Below are positions 34,564 to 46,644 of a DNA stretch of 64,000 bases, piece by piece. Both the position numbers and the translations under genes were made by a program. Position 1 is the stretch's first letter; the number at the start of each line of letters is the position of its first letter. Origin of the DNA: Siphonodentalium dalli (Eukaryota > Mollusca > Scaphopoda > Gadilida > Siphonodentaliidae); assembly GCA_032622095.1 (NCBI GenBank), contig CP136064.1:129505605-129569604 (forward strand). Direction: 5' to 3'. The notes beneath the pieces are model-generated. The model was not told where the DNA came from and searched no databases. It saw only the letters and a list, made by a program, of their open reading frames with translations.

Positions 34564-35130
34564 ACAGGGTTTTCACAAAATTTCGGGAAGTTCCAGTCAT
34601 AGAAGGGCTATTAAACCAACATATCTTTGTTTTATTTGCAAAGTCTTGATATACATGATTATGTTTACTCACAACAGTGGGGCACAGATGTTTTTCCTCA
34701 ATTGAACAATTGACGACAATGTAACACATCTCCGCAAGTTGTGCGAATTTATTAAGCTTGTAAATCGAGAAATGACCGAATAACTCAGCTTTGTGTAAGA
34801 ACAGTACCAATATACGCATACACACAGTTATTAATATATATTTATAAATATGTATATGTAAGCATATACAATAAATCTATTTAGTTGTTTATGCTTATAT
34901 ATATTAGTAATATTCATATACATGTTACAGTGTTATACATATGTAGCGATGAAGGTTATGTAATGTAATCCATGTATACAACATTTGACACCCGGAAGCT
35001 CACATGCCTATATATGTACATATTGTATATATTTAACTGTTATTATCTCCATACCTATGTATGTATAGGTTTATGAGAAATAAACTGATTGATTGATTGG
35101 TGGTTTTAAATTATCAGTTATAGCTAATTG
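34564..35130. other. AT-rich non-coding DNA
   Basis: TATATA-rich sequence. AGAAATAAACTGATTGATTG near 35078 looks like a polyadenylation signal followed by a GATT tail, possibly the end of a retroposed element, but no body is recognisable. Confidence 0.4.
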
Positions 35131-35185
35131 CTATCGCCAATGTATGGGTTAAACATCTGCCGATCGTGATCGGCCTGTCGTTTAA
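35131..35185 (+). repeat. CTATCGCC tail block with GATCGTGATC hairpin, copy 1
   Basis: CTATCGCCAATGTATGGGTT, AAACATCTGCCGATCGTGAT and CGGCC match 48122-48185 and 59773-59830. GCCGATCGTGATCGGC is a perfect 16-nt palindrome (35159-35174). Confidence 0.75.
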
Positions 35186-35213
35186 ACTTGGAAATCGCTG
35201 ATTTTTGGTGTCT

Positions 35214-38200
35214 GGATGGTAACTTAAACAATATTCAGCAGAATTTCTTGATATTTAGTGCGTGGTTCACATTTGAGAAGATGCAGGCCAAGTTCGAATT
35301 TGGCCAAGGTCCAATGATTTTTGATCCAGTTTAAATATGCCACTTTTTCAACTTACAAGTCACTATTTTCGTGTTGTCCGGATGGTAACTTGAGCAATAT
35401 TCAACAGAATTTGTTTATATTTGGTACATGGTTTACATTTGAGAAGATGCAGACCAAGTTTGAATTTGGTCATGGTCCGTTGATTTTTAGTCGAGTTTTT
35501 TCAAAAACTCCACTTATGGTTTGACGAGGGACAGTTGGCAGGCGGGTGGCGGGCGGACCTAAAGAATGCCTTATAACTTTGACATTTGTGAATGGATTCA
35601 AAAAATTTTGGTATGTGAGTTGCTCCCAATGACTATTTACTGCCTGTAGAAAATGGGTCAGGTCCGAACTTTTTGACAAGAGTTATCCATCTCCACTTTT
35701 TTGCAATTTTATCACCTGTTAGCGCGATAACTCAATAAAATATTAACTGATTACAACCATATTTGATATATGAGTCTCTTGCAACAATATCTCTGACGAG
35801 TTCGAAAACCAGGTTTGTCCAAATTTTTCCCCCGGAGTTATGGGCCTTAGTTTGTCTATTTTTAGCATTTTGTTCACCGTTAGCGCGATAACTGAATAAA
35901 ATATTAACTGATTCAAACCATATTTGGTATATAAGTCTCTTGCAACAAATATCTCGGACGAGTTCGAAAACCAGGTTTGTCCGAATTTTCCCCAGAGTTA
36001 TGTGCCTTAGTTTGTCTAATTTTAGCATTTTTTTCACCGTTAGCGCGATAACTGAATCAAATATTAACTGATTCAAACCATATTTGATATATAAGTCTCT
36101 TGCAACAATATCTCGGATGAGTTCGAGAACCAGGTTTGTCCGAATTTTTTCCCCCGGAGTTATGTGGTCTTAGTTTGTCTATTTTTAGCATTTTTTTCAC
36201 TGCTAGCGCGATAATTCAATTAAATATTAACTGATTCAAACCATATTTGGTATATAAGTCTCTTGCAACAATATCTCGGACGAGTTCGAAAACCACGTTT
36301 GTCCGACTTTTTGGGCCTTGTGTGGGCCTTATTGCCAAGTTATTGGCAGAAGTTTTTTTTGACTGCCAATAAACTCGACGTAGCATCTTAGATGCGTACC
36401 CCTTGTTTTTTATGGAGTTTAATATGACCATTTTTGACTTACAAATCACTGTGTTTTGGTTGTCCGGATGGTAACTTCAGCAATAATCGACAGATTTGTT
36501 TTATATTTGGTACATGGTTCACATTTGAGAAGATGCAGGCCGTGGTCCAATTTGGTCATGGTCTGTTGATTTTTTTTATGGAGTTATGCCCCCTTTATGA
36601 CTTACAAATCGCTGTTTTTGGGTTGTCCAGATGGAACTTGAGCAATATTCGATATAATTTCTTGATATTTAGTGCGTGGTTCACATTTGAGAAGATGCAG
36701 GCCAAGTTCGAATTTGGTCAAGGTCCAATGATTTTTGATCCAGTTTAAATATGCCACTTTTTCAACTTACAAGTCACTATTTTCGTGTTGTCCGGATGGT
36801 AACTTGAGCAATATTCAACAGAATTTGTTTATATTTGGTACATGGTTCACATTTGAGAAGATGCAGACCAAGTTTGAATTTGGTCATGGTCCGTTGATTT
36901 TTAGTCGAGTTTTTTCAAAAACTCCACTTATGGTTTGACGAGGGACAGTTGGCAGGCGGGTGGCGGGCGGACCTAAAGAATGCCTTATAACTTTGACATT
37001 TGTGAATGGATTCAAAAAATTTTGGTATGTGAGTTGCTCCCAATGACTATTTACTGCCTGTAGAAAATGGGTCAGGTCCGAACTTTTTGACAAGAGTTAT
37101 CCATCTCCACTTTTTTGCAATTTTATCACCTGTTAGCGCGATAACTCAATAAAATATTAACTGATTACAACCATATTTGATATATGAGTCTCTTGCAACA
37201 ATATCTCTGACGAGTTCGAAAACCAGGTTTGTCCAAATTTTTCCCCCGGAGTTATGGGCCTTAGTTTGTCTATTTTTAGCATTTTGTTCACCGTTAGCGC
37301 GATAACTGAATAAAATATTAACTGATTCAAACCATATTTGGTATATAAGTCTCTTGCAACAAATATCTCGGACGAGTTCGAAAACCAGGTTTGTCCGAAT
37401 TTTCCCCAGAGTTATGTGCCTTAGTTTGTCTAATTTTAGCATTTTTTTCACCGTTAGCGCGATAACTGAATCAAATATTAACTGATTCAAACCATATTTG
37501 ATATATAAGTCTCTTGCAACAATATCTCGGATGAGTTCGAGAACCAGGTTTGTCCGAATTTTTTCCCCCGGAGTTATGTGGTCTTAGTTTGTCTATTTTT
37601 AGCATTTTTTTCACCGCTAGCGCGATAATTCAATTAAATATTAACTCATTCAAACCATATTTGGTATATAAGTCTCTTGCAACAATATCTCGGACGAGTT
37701 CGAAAACCACGTTTGTCCGACTTTTTGGGCCTTGTGTGGGCCTTATTGCCAAGTTATTGGCAGAAGTTTTTTTTGACTGCCAATAAACTCGACGTAGCAT
37801 CTTAGATGCGTACCCCTTGTTTTTTATGGAGTTTAATATGACCATTTTTGACTTACAAATCACTGTGTTTTGGTTGTCCGGATGGTAACTTCAGCAATAA
37901 TCGACAGATTTGTTTTATATTTGGTACATGGTTCACATTTGAGAAGATGCAGGCCGTGGTCCAATTTGGTCATGGTCTGTTGATTTTTTTTATGGAGTTA
38001 TGCCCCCTTTATGACTTACAAATCGCTGTTTTTGGGTTGTCCAGATGGAACTTGAGCAATATTCGATATAATTTCTTGATATTTAGTGCGTGGTTCACAT
38101 TTGAGAAGATGCAGGCCAAGTTCGAATTTGGTCAAGGTCCAATGATTTTTGATCCAGTTTAAATATGCCACTTTTTCAACTTACAAGTCACTATTTTCGT

Positions 38201-39560
38201 GTTGTCCGGATGGTAACTTGAGCAATATTCAACAGAATTTGTTTATATTTGGTACATGGTTCACATTTGAGAAGATGCAGACCAAGTTTGAATTTGGTCA
38301 TGGTCCGTTGATTTTTAGTCAAGTTTTTTCAAAAACTCCACTTATGGTTTGACGAGGGACAGTTGGCAGGCGGGCGGCGGGCGGACCTAAAGAATGCCTT
38401 ATAACTTTGACATTTGTGAATGGATTCAAAAAATTTTGGTATGTGAGTTGCTCCCAATGACTATTTACTGCCTGTAGAAAATGGGTCAGGTCCGAACTTT
38501 TTGACAAGAGTTATCCATCTCCACTTTTTTGCAATTTTATCACCTGTTAGCGCGATAACTCAATAAAATATTAACTGATTACAACCATATTTGATATATG
38601 AGTCTCTTGCAACAATATCTCTGACGAGTTCGAAAACCAGGTTTGTCCAAATTTTTCCCCCGGAGTTATGGGCCTTAGTTTGTCTATTTTTAGCATTTTG
38701 TTCACCGTTAGCGCGATAACTGAATAAAATATTAACTGATTCAAACCATATTTGGTATATAAGTCTCTTGCAACAAATATCTCGGACGAGTTCGAAAACC
38801 AGGTTTGTCCGAATTTTCCCCGGAGTTATGTGCCTTAGTTTGTCTAATTTTAGCATTTTTTTCACCGTTAGCGCGATAACTGAATCAAATATTAACTGAT
38901 TCAAACCATATTTGATATATAAGTCTCTTGCAACAATATCTCGGATGAGTTCGAGAACCAGGTTTGTCCGAATTTTTTCCCCCGGAGTTATGTGGTCTTA
39001 GTTTGTCTATTTTTAGCATTTTTTTCACCGCTAGCGCGATAATTCAATTAAATATTAACTGATTCAAACCATATTTGGTATATAAGTCTCTTGCAACAAT
39101 ATCTCGGACGAGTTCGAAAACCACGTTTGTCCGACTTTTTGGGCCTTGTGTGGGCCTTATTGCCAAGTTATTGGCAGAAGTTTTTTTTGACTGCCAATAA
39201 ACTCGACGTAGCATCTTAGATGCATACCCCTTGTTTTTTATGGAGTTTAATATGACCATTTTTGACTTACAAATCACTGTGTTTTGGTTGTCCGGATGGT
39301 AACTTCAGCAATAATCGACAGATTTGTTTTATATTTGGTACATGGTTCACATTTGAGAAGATGCAGGCCGTGGTCCAATTTGGTCATGGTCTGTTGATTT
39401 TTTTTATGGAGTTATGCCCCCTTTATGACTTACAAATCGCTGTTTTTGGGTTGTCCAGATGGAACTTGAGCAATATTCGATATAATTTTTTTATATTTGG
39501 TACGTGATTCACATTTGAGAAGATGCAGGCCAAGTTTGAATTTGGTCACAGTCCGATGAT
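35214..39560 (+). repeat. tandem array of a 1414-bp unit, about 3.07 copies
   Basis: The same sequence returns at exactly 1414-bp steps (for example landmarks at 35732, 37146 and 38560). The units differ by only about half a dozen substitutions, so the expansion is recent. Inside each unit are two types of sub-repeat. One is an about 120-130-bp block (TTGTCCGGATGGTAACTTGA, ATTTGGTACATGGTTCACAT, TTGAGAAGATGCAGGCCAAG). The other is an about 155-bp block present four times (GCGCGATAACTGAATAAAAT, CATATTTGGTATATAAGTCT, GACGAGTTCGAAAACCAGG). Short frames repeat with the array, but they are by-products. Confidence 0.93.
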
Positions 39561-39916
39561 TTTTGACAGCATTATATCTAAATAATAACTTGAACAATCT
39601 TCAAATGAATCTCTTGATATTTGGTGTGTGGTTCACCTTTGGGAACATGCATGTTGGTGTCAAGTTTTTGCCAGAATTTGACTTCTTTATTCTTAAAAAA
39701 AGCCAATGCCCCAAAAAGCCACCCTGTTTCACAGAACGTGGGATCTGCAACCTTTATTCATCTGCGAATTTGTCTGGATGTCGAGGATTACAATTAATGC
39801 ATTTTCATCCAAGCCTATGTTAGGTGTAACAACTGTTAAATTGACCCATGTTTCTCATTCTCTTCCAGTCTCCTGAGGTTCTCAACAATAATTGACTGTT
39901 TTATTTTATTTTCCAG
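39561..39916. other. end of repeat and putative intron
   Basis: A diverged sub-repeat continues to about 39660. After this come unassigned bases leading to a polypyrimidine tract (TTTATTTTATTTTCCAG) ending at 39916. Confidence 0.5.
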
Positions 39917-40009
39917 ATTTGGAGCTGTTCGTCTTGAAGATTGTTGTATTTTTGTATTGTGCAACTCTATATGAGTGCATGTATTACCAATACAAAAGAT
40001 GTAAACCTG
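39917..40009 (+). CDS. candidate internal exon, 93 nt
   Basis: A strong acceptor ends at 39916 and a consensus donor (CCTG|GTAAGT) starts at 40010. The phase-1 frame is open and reads LELFVLKIVVFLYCATLYEC, then MYYQYKRCKP, with a hydrophobic stretch that could be a membrane segment. The other two frames have stops. Start and end phases fit the exons proposed at 2934 and 55575. It lies between the end of the 1414-bp array and a hairpin-headed repeat. Family unknown. It could be chance. Confidence 0.38.
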
Positions 40010-40057
40010 GTAAGTCGATGATCACTTATACTCAAAATTGTCAGTCGAAATTCCTCT

Positions 40058-40329
40058 TTAGCTCACCTGAGATGAAATCTCTGATGGCGCTACATGTATA
40101 GTCATCACTCCCTGTCTGTCCGTTCCTCTGGCCATCCATCTATCCATCTGTCCACCTATTTGTCTGTTCATCTATCCATCAGTCTGTCCATTTATCCATC
40201 CATCAACAATGCTTTAAACCTCTTCTTCTCGAGAACCACATATAAGACATATTGGGGTCGTATTTGGTGGGGATTGTTCCTAGATGACTGGAATTCAGAT
40301 TTGTTCAAATGTGGTCACCAGATCAAATA
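40058..40329 (+). repeat. AGCTCACC hairpin-headed repeat, copy 3 left part
   Basis: The head hairpin 40060-40091 has GAGAT paired with ATCTC around GAA, a compensatory change relative to GAGAC/GTCTC. TGTCTGTCCG and CATCTATCCATC tracts follow. The body stops at GATCAAATA (40329), and the expected continuation (GGGGCGGAGCTAGGGACATA) appears at 45992. The repeat was therefore split by the 5.6-kb fold-back element. Confidence 0.8.
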
Positions 40330-41199
40330 GACCGGCCCCCAGATGAGGGTAGTATCACCCGAAAGGGTAGAAATTTTGACGCTATCTCCAATTATCCTTG
40401 CCCCATGGCGGTTCCAAAACACTGAGGTACATGTATCCAGGGCAGAGCAGGTGGAAAATATTTTTTTTGGACCTTTTTAGTGTTATTGACCTGCAAATTT
40501 CAGTATAATCAGGAAAACCAATAAAACAAGACAAATGTCGAGTAAAATATACTTGAATATCAGATATTTATTCTATCTGGGTTGCTTAACATTAATGATG
40601 TGCAATAAATGATATTCTCCCACTTTTTTTGTGAAAAATTCATGAAAATGGCAAAAAAATGCATAAATTGCAGTGCTTTTTCAAAAAAGTTTTCCAGATG
40701 ATTTTCTATACAATTTTCATTTTTAGGAGGTTTATGTTATGGGAGAGTCTATTTTGTTTAAATATTTGATTTTTTTGGGTAAATTAGCTAAAATTTTCAT
40801 TATTTTTAAGTGAAAAATTCCCATGACTTTGTCAGTTTTATGGACACAGCTGCAAAACATGCACCACAATAAGCATAAATTCATCCCCAATACCAGACAT
40901 GAAATTCTATAATCATGTACCAGACCAGAAATAAGAAATAAAGTTAAACTTAACCCTACCCCAAGATAGTTTTCTTAATGCTTTCAATTTTATGCTTTAT
41001 GCTACTGAACTTGAAAGGTCATTCAGACTAGTTGATATAATTCATACCATATATTGCAATAGTACTGCCCATGTTTATGCAATCTCATCTGTCAATTTCA
41101 TAAAATGTGATGGTATCAGTCAATAGCATTCCTGTGCAACATCTTCAGGGCAGAATGGTTCAAACAGCTCAGGTTTCCCATCGGCCGTCCATCCATGAA

Positions 41200-41638
41200 A
41201 TGCTACATCGGGAGTGGTTGATTTGGCAACGGTTGTAAGTCTCCACTGTTTTGCTATCATGTTGGCTCATTTTGACTGTAGAATTAACGATTCCTCACAT
41301 ATCAGATATATCAGGTACCTTCTGTTGATTCTCGAACTTCTGCTGGAACTTTATCCACCTAGCTTGATTCATTTTTATCGAACATTGATCATATAAGGCA
41401 CATGCTAACTCCTCGAGTGTAGTAATCGTGTCACTGTCCAAAACCCAATTCATTCCTGAATAAGCCATCCATATATTTTAATTGTATTTCCAGCAACTTC
41501 CAGAAGAGTTTTTTTCCTTTTTGGAAGGTAATCATTACCCGTGAAGGAATGGAACCCAATAAGTGCATTCTTCTGTATATTTGACATCTCAATATCACTG
41601 ACTTGAATCACCTGCCCATTAGCATCAAATTTGATCAA
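41200..41638 (-). pseudogene. left-arm remnant of a repeat-associated gene
   Basis: Reading from 41638 leftward: FDANGQVIQVSDIEMSNIQK, then LIGFHSFTGNDYLP, with several stops downstream, and a faint match to the LPPC-type block further on. The GFHSFTGND and later LPPC-x-x-SL-x-LH blocks are a pattern I associate with a protein family dispersed with mobile DNA in invertebrate genomes. I cannot name it confidently. Its mirror is at 44060-44489. Confidence 0.5.
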
Positions 41639-41750
41639 CTATTGTCAGGGGGTTTGAGTTTTCCTCCATTGTGCATAAACGCCATCAAGATGGAGAACTC
41701 TCTGACATGACCTCTCTATCGATTGATATGTCCTTGAGTTATTGTGGAAA

Positions 41751-43495
41751 GCGATAGCCACCCAGGTTACACAAGTACAAACAACCCACAAACATACAGT
41801 CACTCCATATATACACATAAACACCACACAAATGACAAGTTAGTCACTCACTCTATGCACATACACCTGACCCATGATCATATAGTCACTCCCTGTATAC
41901 CTATACACCACTTTCATGATCATAAGTCAATCCTTGTATACATATTCATCTCACCGTTGGTCATACGGTCACTCCCCGTATACCTACTGGTATTCGCCAC
42001 ACCTATGACCAAATAGCTATTCAAGATATACATATACACCCCATCCATGACCATAGAGTCACTCCAGGTATAAATATGAATCTCGTCAATGGCCATATAG
42101 CCACTCGCTTTATACACGTACCCCTCACCCATGACCATATACATGTATAGCCATACTTGTGTATACCTGTACACCCCACAAATGCCATACAGCCATGAGT
42201 CACCATGCAGGCACACCAGGTGATGATCATTCATGATCATACAGTCAATCCTTGTATACCTATTCACCTCAACATTGGTCATGCGTCACTCCCTGTATAC
42301 ATGTTCACTAAACCCATGGCATAATACCCACGCAAGATATACATATACTCCCCAACCATGACCATAGAATCACTCCAGTTAAACATATGCACCTCACTAA
42401 TGGTGATATAGCCACTCACTTTATACACATACTTCTCCATAACCATACAGCCACACTTGTGTATACCCGTACAACCTACACATGACCATACAGCCATGCA
42501 GGCACACCTGGTATACTCCTACACCTGACCTATGACCATATAGTCACACCCTGTATACCTATTCACCACATCCATGATCATACAGTCACTCCCTGTGTAC
42601 CTGTTCACCTCACCATTGGCCATACAGTCACTTCCTGAAAACATATTCACCTCACTATTGTCCATACAGTCACTCACTGTATACCTTTTTGCCACATCAA
42701 TAGTCATATAGCCACTCGGTATATACATGTACATATACACATGACCACCCACACCCTCGGCAATGACCATCCAGCATACTACAGGTGCACATGCACATAA
42801 TGACTACTGTCATTCCATGCACACCTATATCCACTACACATATGCACATCTATTTATCCATTCACCCCACCCATGATCATACAGACAACACATGTATACA
42901 TATACACCCACCTGTGACAATACAGCCACACAAGTTACACCTGTACATCCCACCCATGACCATATATGACCATACAGTCACTCCATATATACACAAACAC
43001 GCATATGACCATGTAGCTACTCTCGTTATTTACATACAGTAATGCTCTAAATAATCGACTCCTTAACCACAGCAGAATTATGGGTAATTTTTCAGGATTT
43101 AGTCGTAAATATGGCTTGTTGCCATTCATCGGTGGGAGAGCTTTCCGATGAATGGCAACAAGCCATATTTCCGACTAAATCCTGAAAAATTACCTATAAT
43201 TCTGCTATGGTTAAGGAGTCGATTACTTAGGGCTTTACTGCAAACCACAGCAATGCCCATACAGGCACATTGGGTACACCTGTACTGGGTACACATAACC
43301 ATATAACCATAGTCACTCCCTGTATACCTATTCACCTCACACATGACCATACACTCACTCCTTGTATACCCATAAATCTCACCATGGCCACCCCATTCAA
43401 GAACATATAGTTAAACATGTATACCTATTCACATCATTCATACAATAACTCCCTTTATACATACTCACCTCATCTATGACCATACGGTAACTCTC
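41751..43495. repeat. minisatellite, ~42-bp unit
   Basis: Degenerate units of about 41-43 bp, for example CATACAGTCACTCCCTGTRT, ACCTATTCACCTCACC and ATGACC, run for 1.7 kb and are interrupted by the MITE at 43037-43240. On the minus strand the 42-bp unit gives a 14-residue peptide periodicity (VNRYTGSDCMIMD-type) in three broken open stretches of 72-120 codons. This looks like a by-product of unit length divisible by 3. Confidence 0.8.
43037..43240. mobile_element. MITE, 204-bp near-perfect palindrome
   Basis: CAGTAATGCTCTAAATAATC at the left is matched by its complement at the right. The arms of about 96 bp are almost identical (including CATATTT and TTGCCATTCATCGG) around a short GTGGGAGAGCT centre. 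There is no coding capacity. It is inserted in the 42-bp minisatellite. A target duplication is not obvious in this repetitive flank. Confidence 0.85.
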
Positions 43496-44009
43496 TGGTT
43501 GCCATCTTGACCTGCACTCTGTATCAAGTTGATCAATTTTTATCCTAATAGGTCAGAACGACTCAGAATAGCCACAGATTATGATTCATTTCAGTTCCGT
43601 TTCAAAGTTCTGCCCATTTATTAAAAACAAATATAGCCAGTATCCCAAAAGAGGTTCTCGGCAAAATTCCATAAGGCAACTTTAAAATTAATTTGTTATG
43701 CCCCATAAGGAAATGGGAGAACCAGAATAGGACATTTAGTTGTCAGTTGATTAGCTTACATGTATAATAACCAAGTGAGTCACAATTTGCATAAATAAGT
43801 AGATCAAAACAATAAACACCTTTCATACCAAAGATAGTTACATTTTACTTGAATTTTTTTTCTCTGATATTTGTGTCAATTTGTGAGAGAAACATCCAAT
43901 ATTTCTGGTAATGTCAGTGGTGACAAATTAAGTAAAAATTAACCAAGGTGCATCAGACATGTTAGTGTTCAATGTATAGAAGGCAGAATAGCGAATTTTA
44001 TACATCAAC

Positions 44010-44489
44010 ACAATTTGTAAGCAATTGCGGGGCACTTGGGCAATATCTACCATTTTCCATATTTTGGCAGCCAAATATACAGAAGAATGAAGTTATTGGG
44101 TTCCATTTCTTCACAGGTAATAGTTACCTTTCATCGTTTTTCCGATGGAAGTCATGGATTATTTAGGAACTAATTGGGTTTTGGACAATAACACGCTTAA
44201 TACAATCGAGAAGTTAACATGTGCCTTATACATATATGGTCAACGTTCGAGAAAAGTGAATTAAGCTAGGTGGCTAATGTTCCAGCAGAAGTTTGAAAAT
44301 CAGCAGAAGGTAGTTGATCTTTCTGCACTTCCACCATGTAAGGAATCTTTAATTTTACACTCAAAACGAGCCCACATGATACCAAAACAGTGGAAACTTG
44401 CAACTGTTGCCAAATCAACCACTCCCGATGTAGCACTTCATGGATGGACTGAGTTGTTTGAACCAATCTTCCCTGAAGTTGTTGCATAG
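44010..44489 (+). pseudogene. right-arm remnant of the same gene
   Basis: The plus strand reads KNEVIGFHFFTGNSYLSSFF, a stop, then a decayed stretch. A clear block follows at 44277-44489: VDLSALPPCKESLILHSKRA, HMIPKQWKLA, WTELFEPIFPEVV. The order (FTG block, LPPC block, W block near the C-terminus) mirrors the left arm with coding directed outward in both arms. Confidence 0.55.
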
Positions 44490-45547
44490 AAATTCTATTG
44501 ACTGATACCATCACATTTGATGAAATTGAGAGTGACAGTGAAGATGAGATTGCATAATCCGTGGGCAGTACTATTGAAATATATGGTATGAATTAGATCC
44601 ACTAGTCTGAATGACCTTTCGAGTTGAGTAGCATATAGCATAAAATTGAAAGCATTAAGAACACTTAATCTTGGGGTAGGGTTAAGTTTAACTTTATTTC
44701 TTATTTCTGGTCTGGTACATGATTATAGAATTTCATGTCTGATATTGGGGATGAATTTATGCTTATTGTGGTGCATGTTTTGCAGCTGTGTCCATAAAAC
44801 TGACAGTCATGGGAATTTTTCAGAAATTTTTCACTTAAAAATAATGAAAATTTTAGCTAATTTACCCCAAAAAATCAACTATTTAAACAAAATAGACTCT
44901 CCCATAACATACACCTTCTCAGATACATTCTAGTTCCATGATATATGATAATACTCTGAATTGGTTAACAAAACGGAACCAAAACGGGCTATTCTGACTT
45001 GACAGGTATTTTCAGATATAAAATCAGTTTTAGGGGGGAGGGTTAAGTTTTTGAAAATATCTCGGCTTGTTGGATATCAGTGGTTGTGATGTTGATATCA
45101 ACGAATCAGGCATATAATGCTGAAAATTTTGATGCACCACTGTCAGGGCTTTATACCAAAAAATAAAAATTTTATAGAAAATCATCTGGGAAACTTTTTT
45201 GAAAAAGCACTGCAATTTATGCATTTTTTGGCATTTTCGTGAATTTTTCACAAAAAATGTTGGAGAATATCATTTATTCCACACCCATTGACGTGAGTCA
45301 CATGTATTCAACGGAATCCCAGCCATTGAATACATATTAGTGTATAACTCTAGTGGAATACAAGCCAGAACTATTCTTGTTGTCGCCAAGCAAGATGACG
45401 TACATTACGTCGATCATCCGTTTTCGGTGATCCCCCCATAATTACTGGTTATTTGTCAGACTTAAATCACAATAATGGTAGCTATAGTAACAATGAAGGT
45501 GACATTCATGGATTTAACTTATCTGATTGAACGGTGTAGAATAAATA

Positions 45548-45708
45548 CAGAACACAACTTGCATCATAATCTCGAATCTTTTATCGAACTCGTTGCGGAC
45601 GGCGCAAAGTTATATTTCGCTCGAGCTACGCTCTCGCGAAATATATCCTTGCGCCATCCGCATCTCATTCGATAAAAGAGTCTCGATTAAGATGCTCGTT
45701 GTGTTCTG
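45548..45708. mobile_element. 161-bp fold-back MITE (CAGAACACAAC ends)
   Basis: CAGAACACAAC at 45548 and GTTGTGTTCTG at 45698-45708 bound an imperfect palindrome. Paired blocks include CTTTTATCGAA/TTCGATAAAAG, GGCGCAA/TTGCGCC and ATATTTCGC/GCGAAATAT around a TCGAGCTACGCTCTCG centre. The flanking AATAAATA and TATTTATT extend the symmetry. It is absent from the corresponding place of the left arm, so it arrived after arm duplication. Confidence 0.75.
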
Positions 45709-45978
45709 TCTATTTATTGCATATCATTAATGTTAAGCAACCCAGATAGAATAAATATCTGATATTCAAGTATATTTTATTCGACATTTGTCTTGTTTTA
45801 TTGGTTTTCATGATTATACTGAATTTTGCAGGTCAAAAACACTAAAAAGGTCAAAAAAATATATTTTCCACCTGCTCTGCCCTGGATAACTCAGTGTTTT
45901 GGAACCGCCATGTGGCAAGGATAATTGGAGATAGCGTCAAAATTTCTACCCTTTCGGGTGATACTACCCTCACCGGTC

Positions 45979-46167
45979 TAAAATACTAGTAGGGGCGGAG
46001 CTAGGGACATAAATCTTTCCCTCAATAGTATTTATTAAATCATCTCGAGAACCTTCAGGCCTATTTAGCTTATATTTGGTATGGAGGGTCCTTGTGTGCA
46101 TGGCATTCAAATTGTTAAAATGGGATCTCCAGGTCAAATAGGGGCGGAGCCAGGGACATAACTTTTT
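45979..46167 (+). repeat. AGCTCACC repeat copy 3, right part
   Basis: Body phrases GGGGCGGAGCTAGGGACATA, TATTTGGTATGGAGGGTCCT and GGGGCGGAGCCAGGGACATA continue the copy split at 40329. Confidence 0.75.
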
Positions 46168-46644
46168 TGCTCACCTGAGATGAAGTCTCCAGTGGAGCTA
46201 TAGTCATCACTCCTCTTCCGTCGTCCATCTATCCGTCCATCCGTGGTCGTCCATCTATGCTTCAACAATTCTTTAACCATCTTCTCCAGAACCATAAGAC
46301 CGAATGGGTTCATATTTGGTGTGGATGTTCCCTAGGTGACTCGCAATCAGATTTGTTCAAATGAGGTCACTGGCTGAAATAGTTGCGAAGCCAGGGCCAT
46401 AACTCTTTCCCTCCATAGTAATTCTTAAAACGACTTCTTCTCAAGTGCAATTTGGTATGAAGGGTCCTTGGGTGACTGGGGTTCAGATTTGTTCAAATGA
46501 GGTCACTGGGTTAAATGCGGGTGGAGACAGGGACATGACTCAAATATTTTTTTTTAGATTTAACTCCTTGCTCAATTTTTTTTAATGTTTATTTATTATT
46601 ATTTTATTTTTTTTTAGATTTTTTTTTACTCCTTGCTCCATTTT

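Larger units (their letters stand above)
40330..45978. mobile_element. 5.6-kb fold-back element with TA flanks
   Basis: The ends GACCGG...CCGGTC are flanked by TA on both sides and lie inside one AGCTCACC repeat. From the ends inward, 40330-41590 is the inverted copy of 45978-44068. Shared stretches include GGGTAGTATCACCCGAAAGG, AACATGCACCACAATAAGC and GCTACATCGGGAGTGGTTG. Arm identity is roughly 85-90 percent. The right arm has two extra blocks (about 44935-45230 and 45265-45720). The centre (41590-44067) holds a minisatellite and a MITE. TA duplication is typical of Tc1/mariner-related elements, but no such transposase is present. Confidence 0.8.

Noticed and set aside
35321..39823. Repeated open frames of 62-114 codons in the 1414-bp array
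   Set aside because: They appear on both strands at identical offsets in each unit and match no protein. They are shadows of the repeat.
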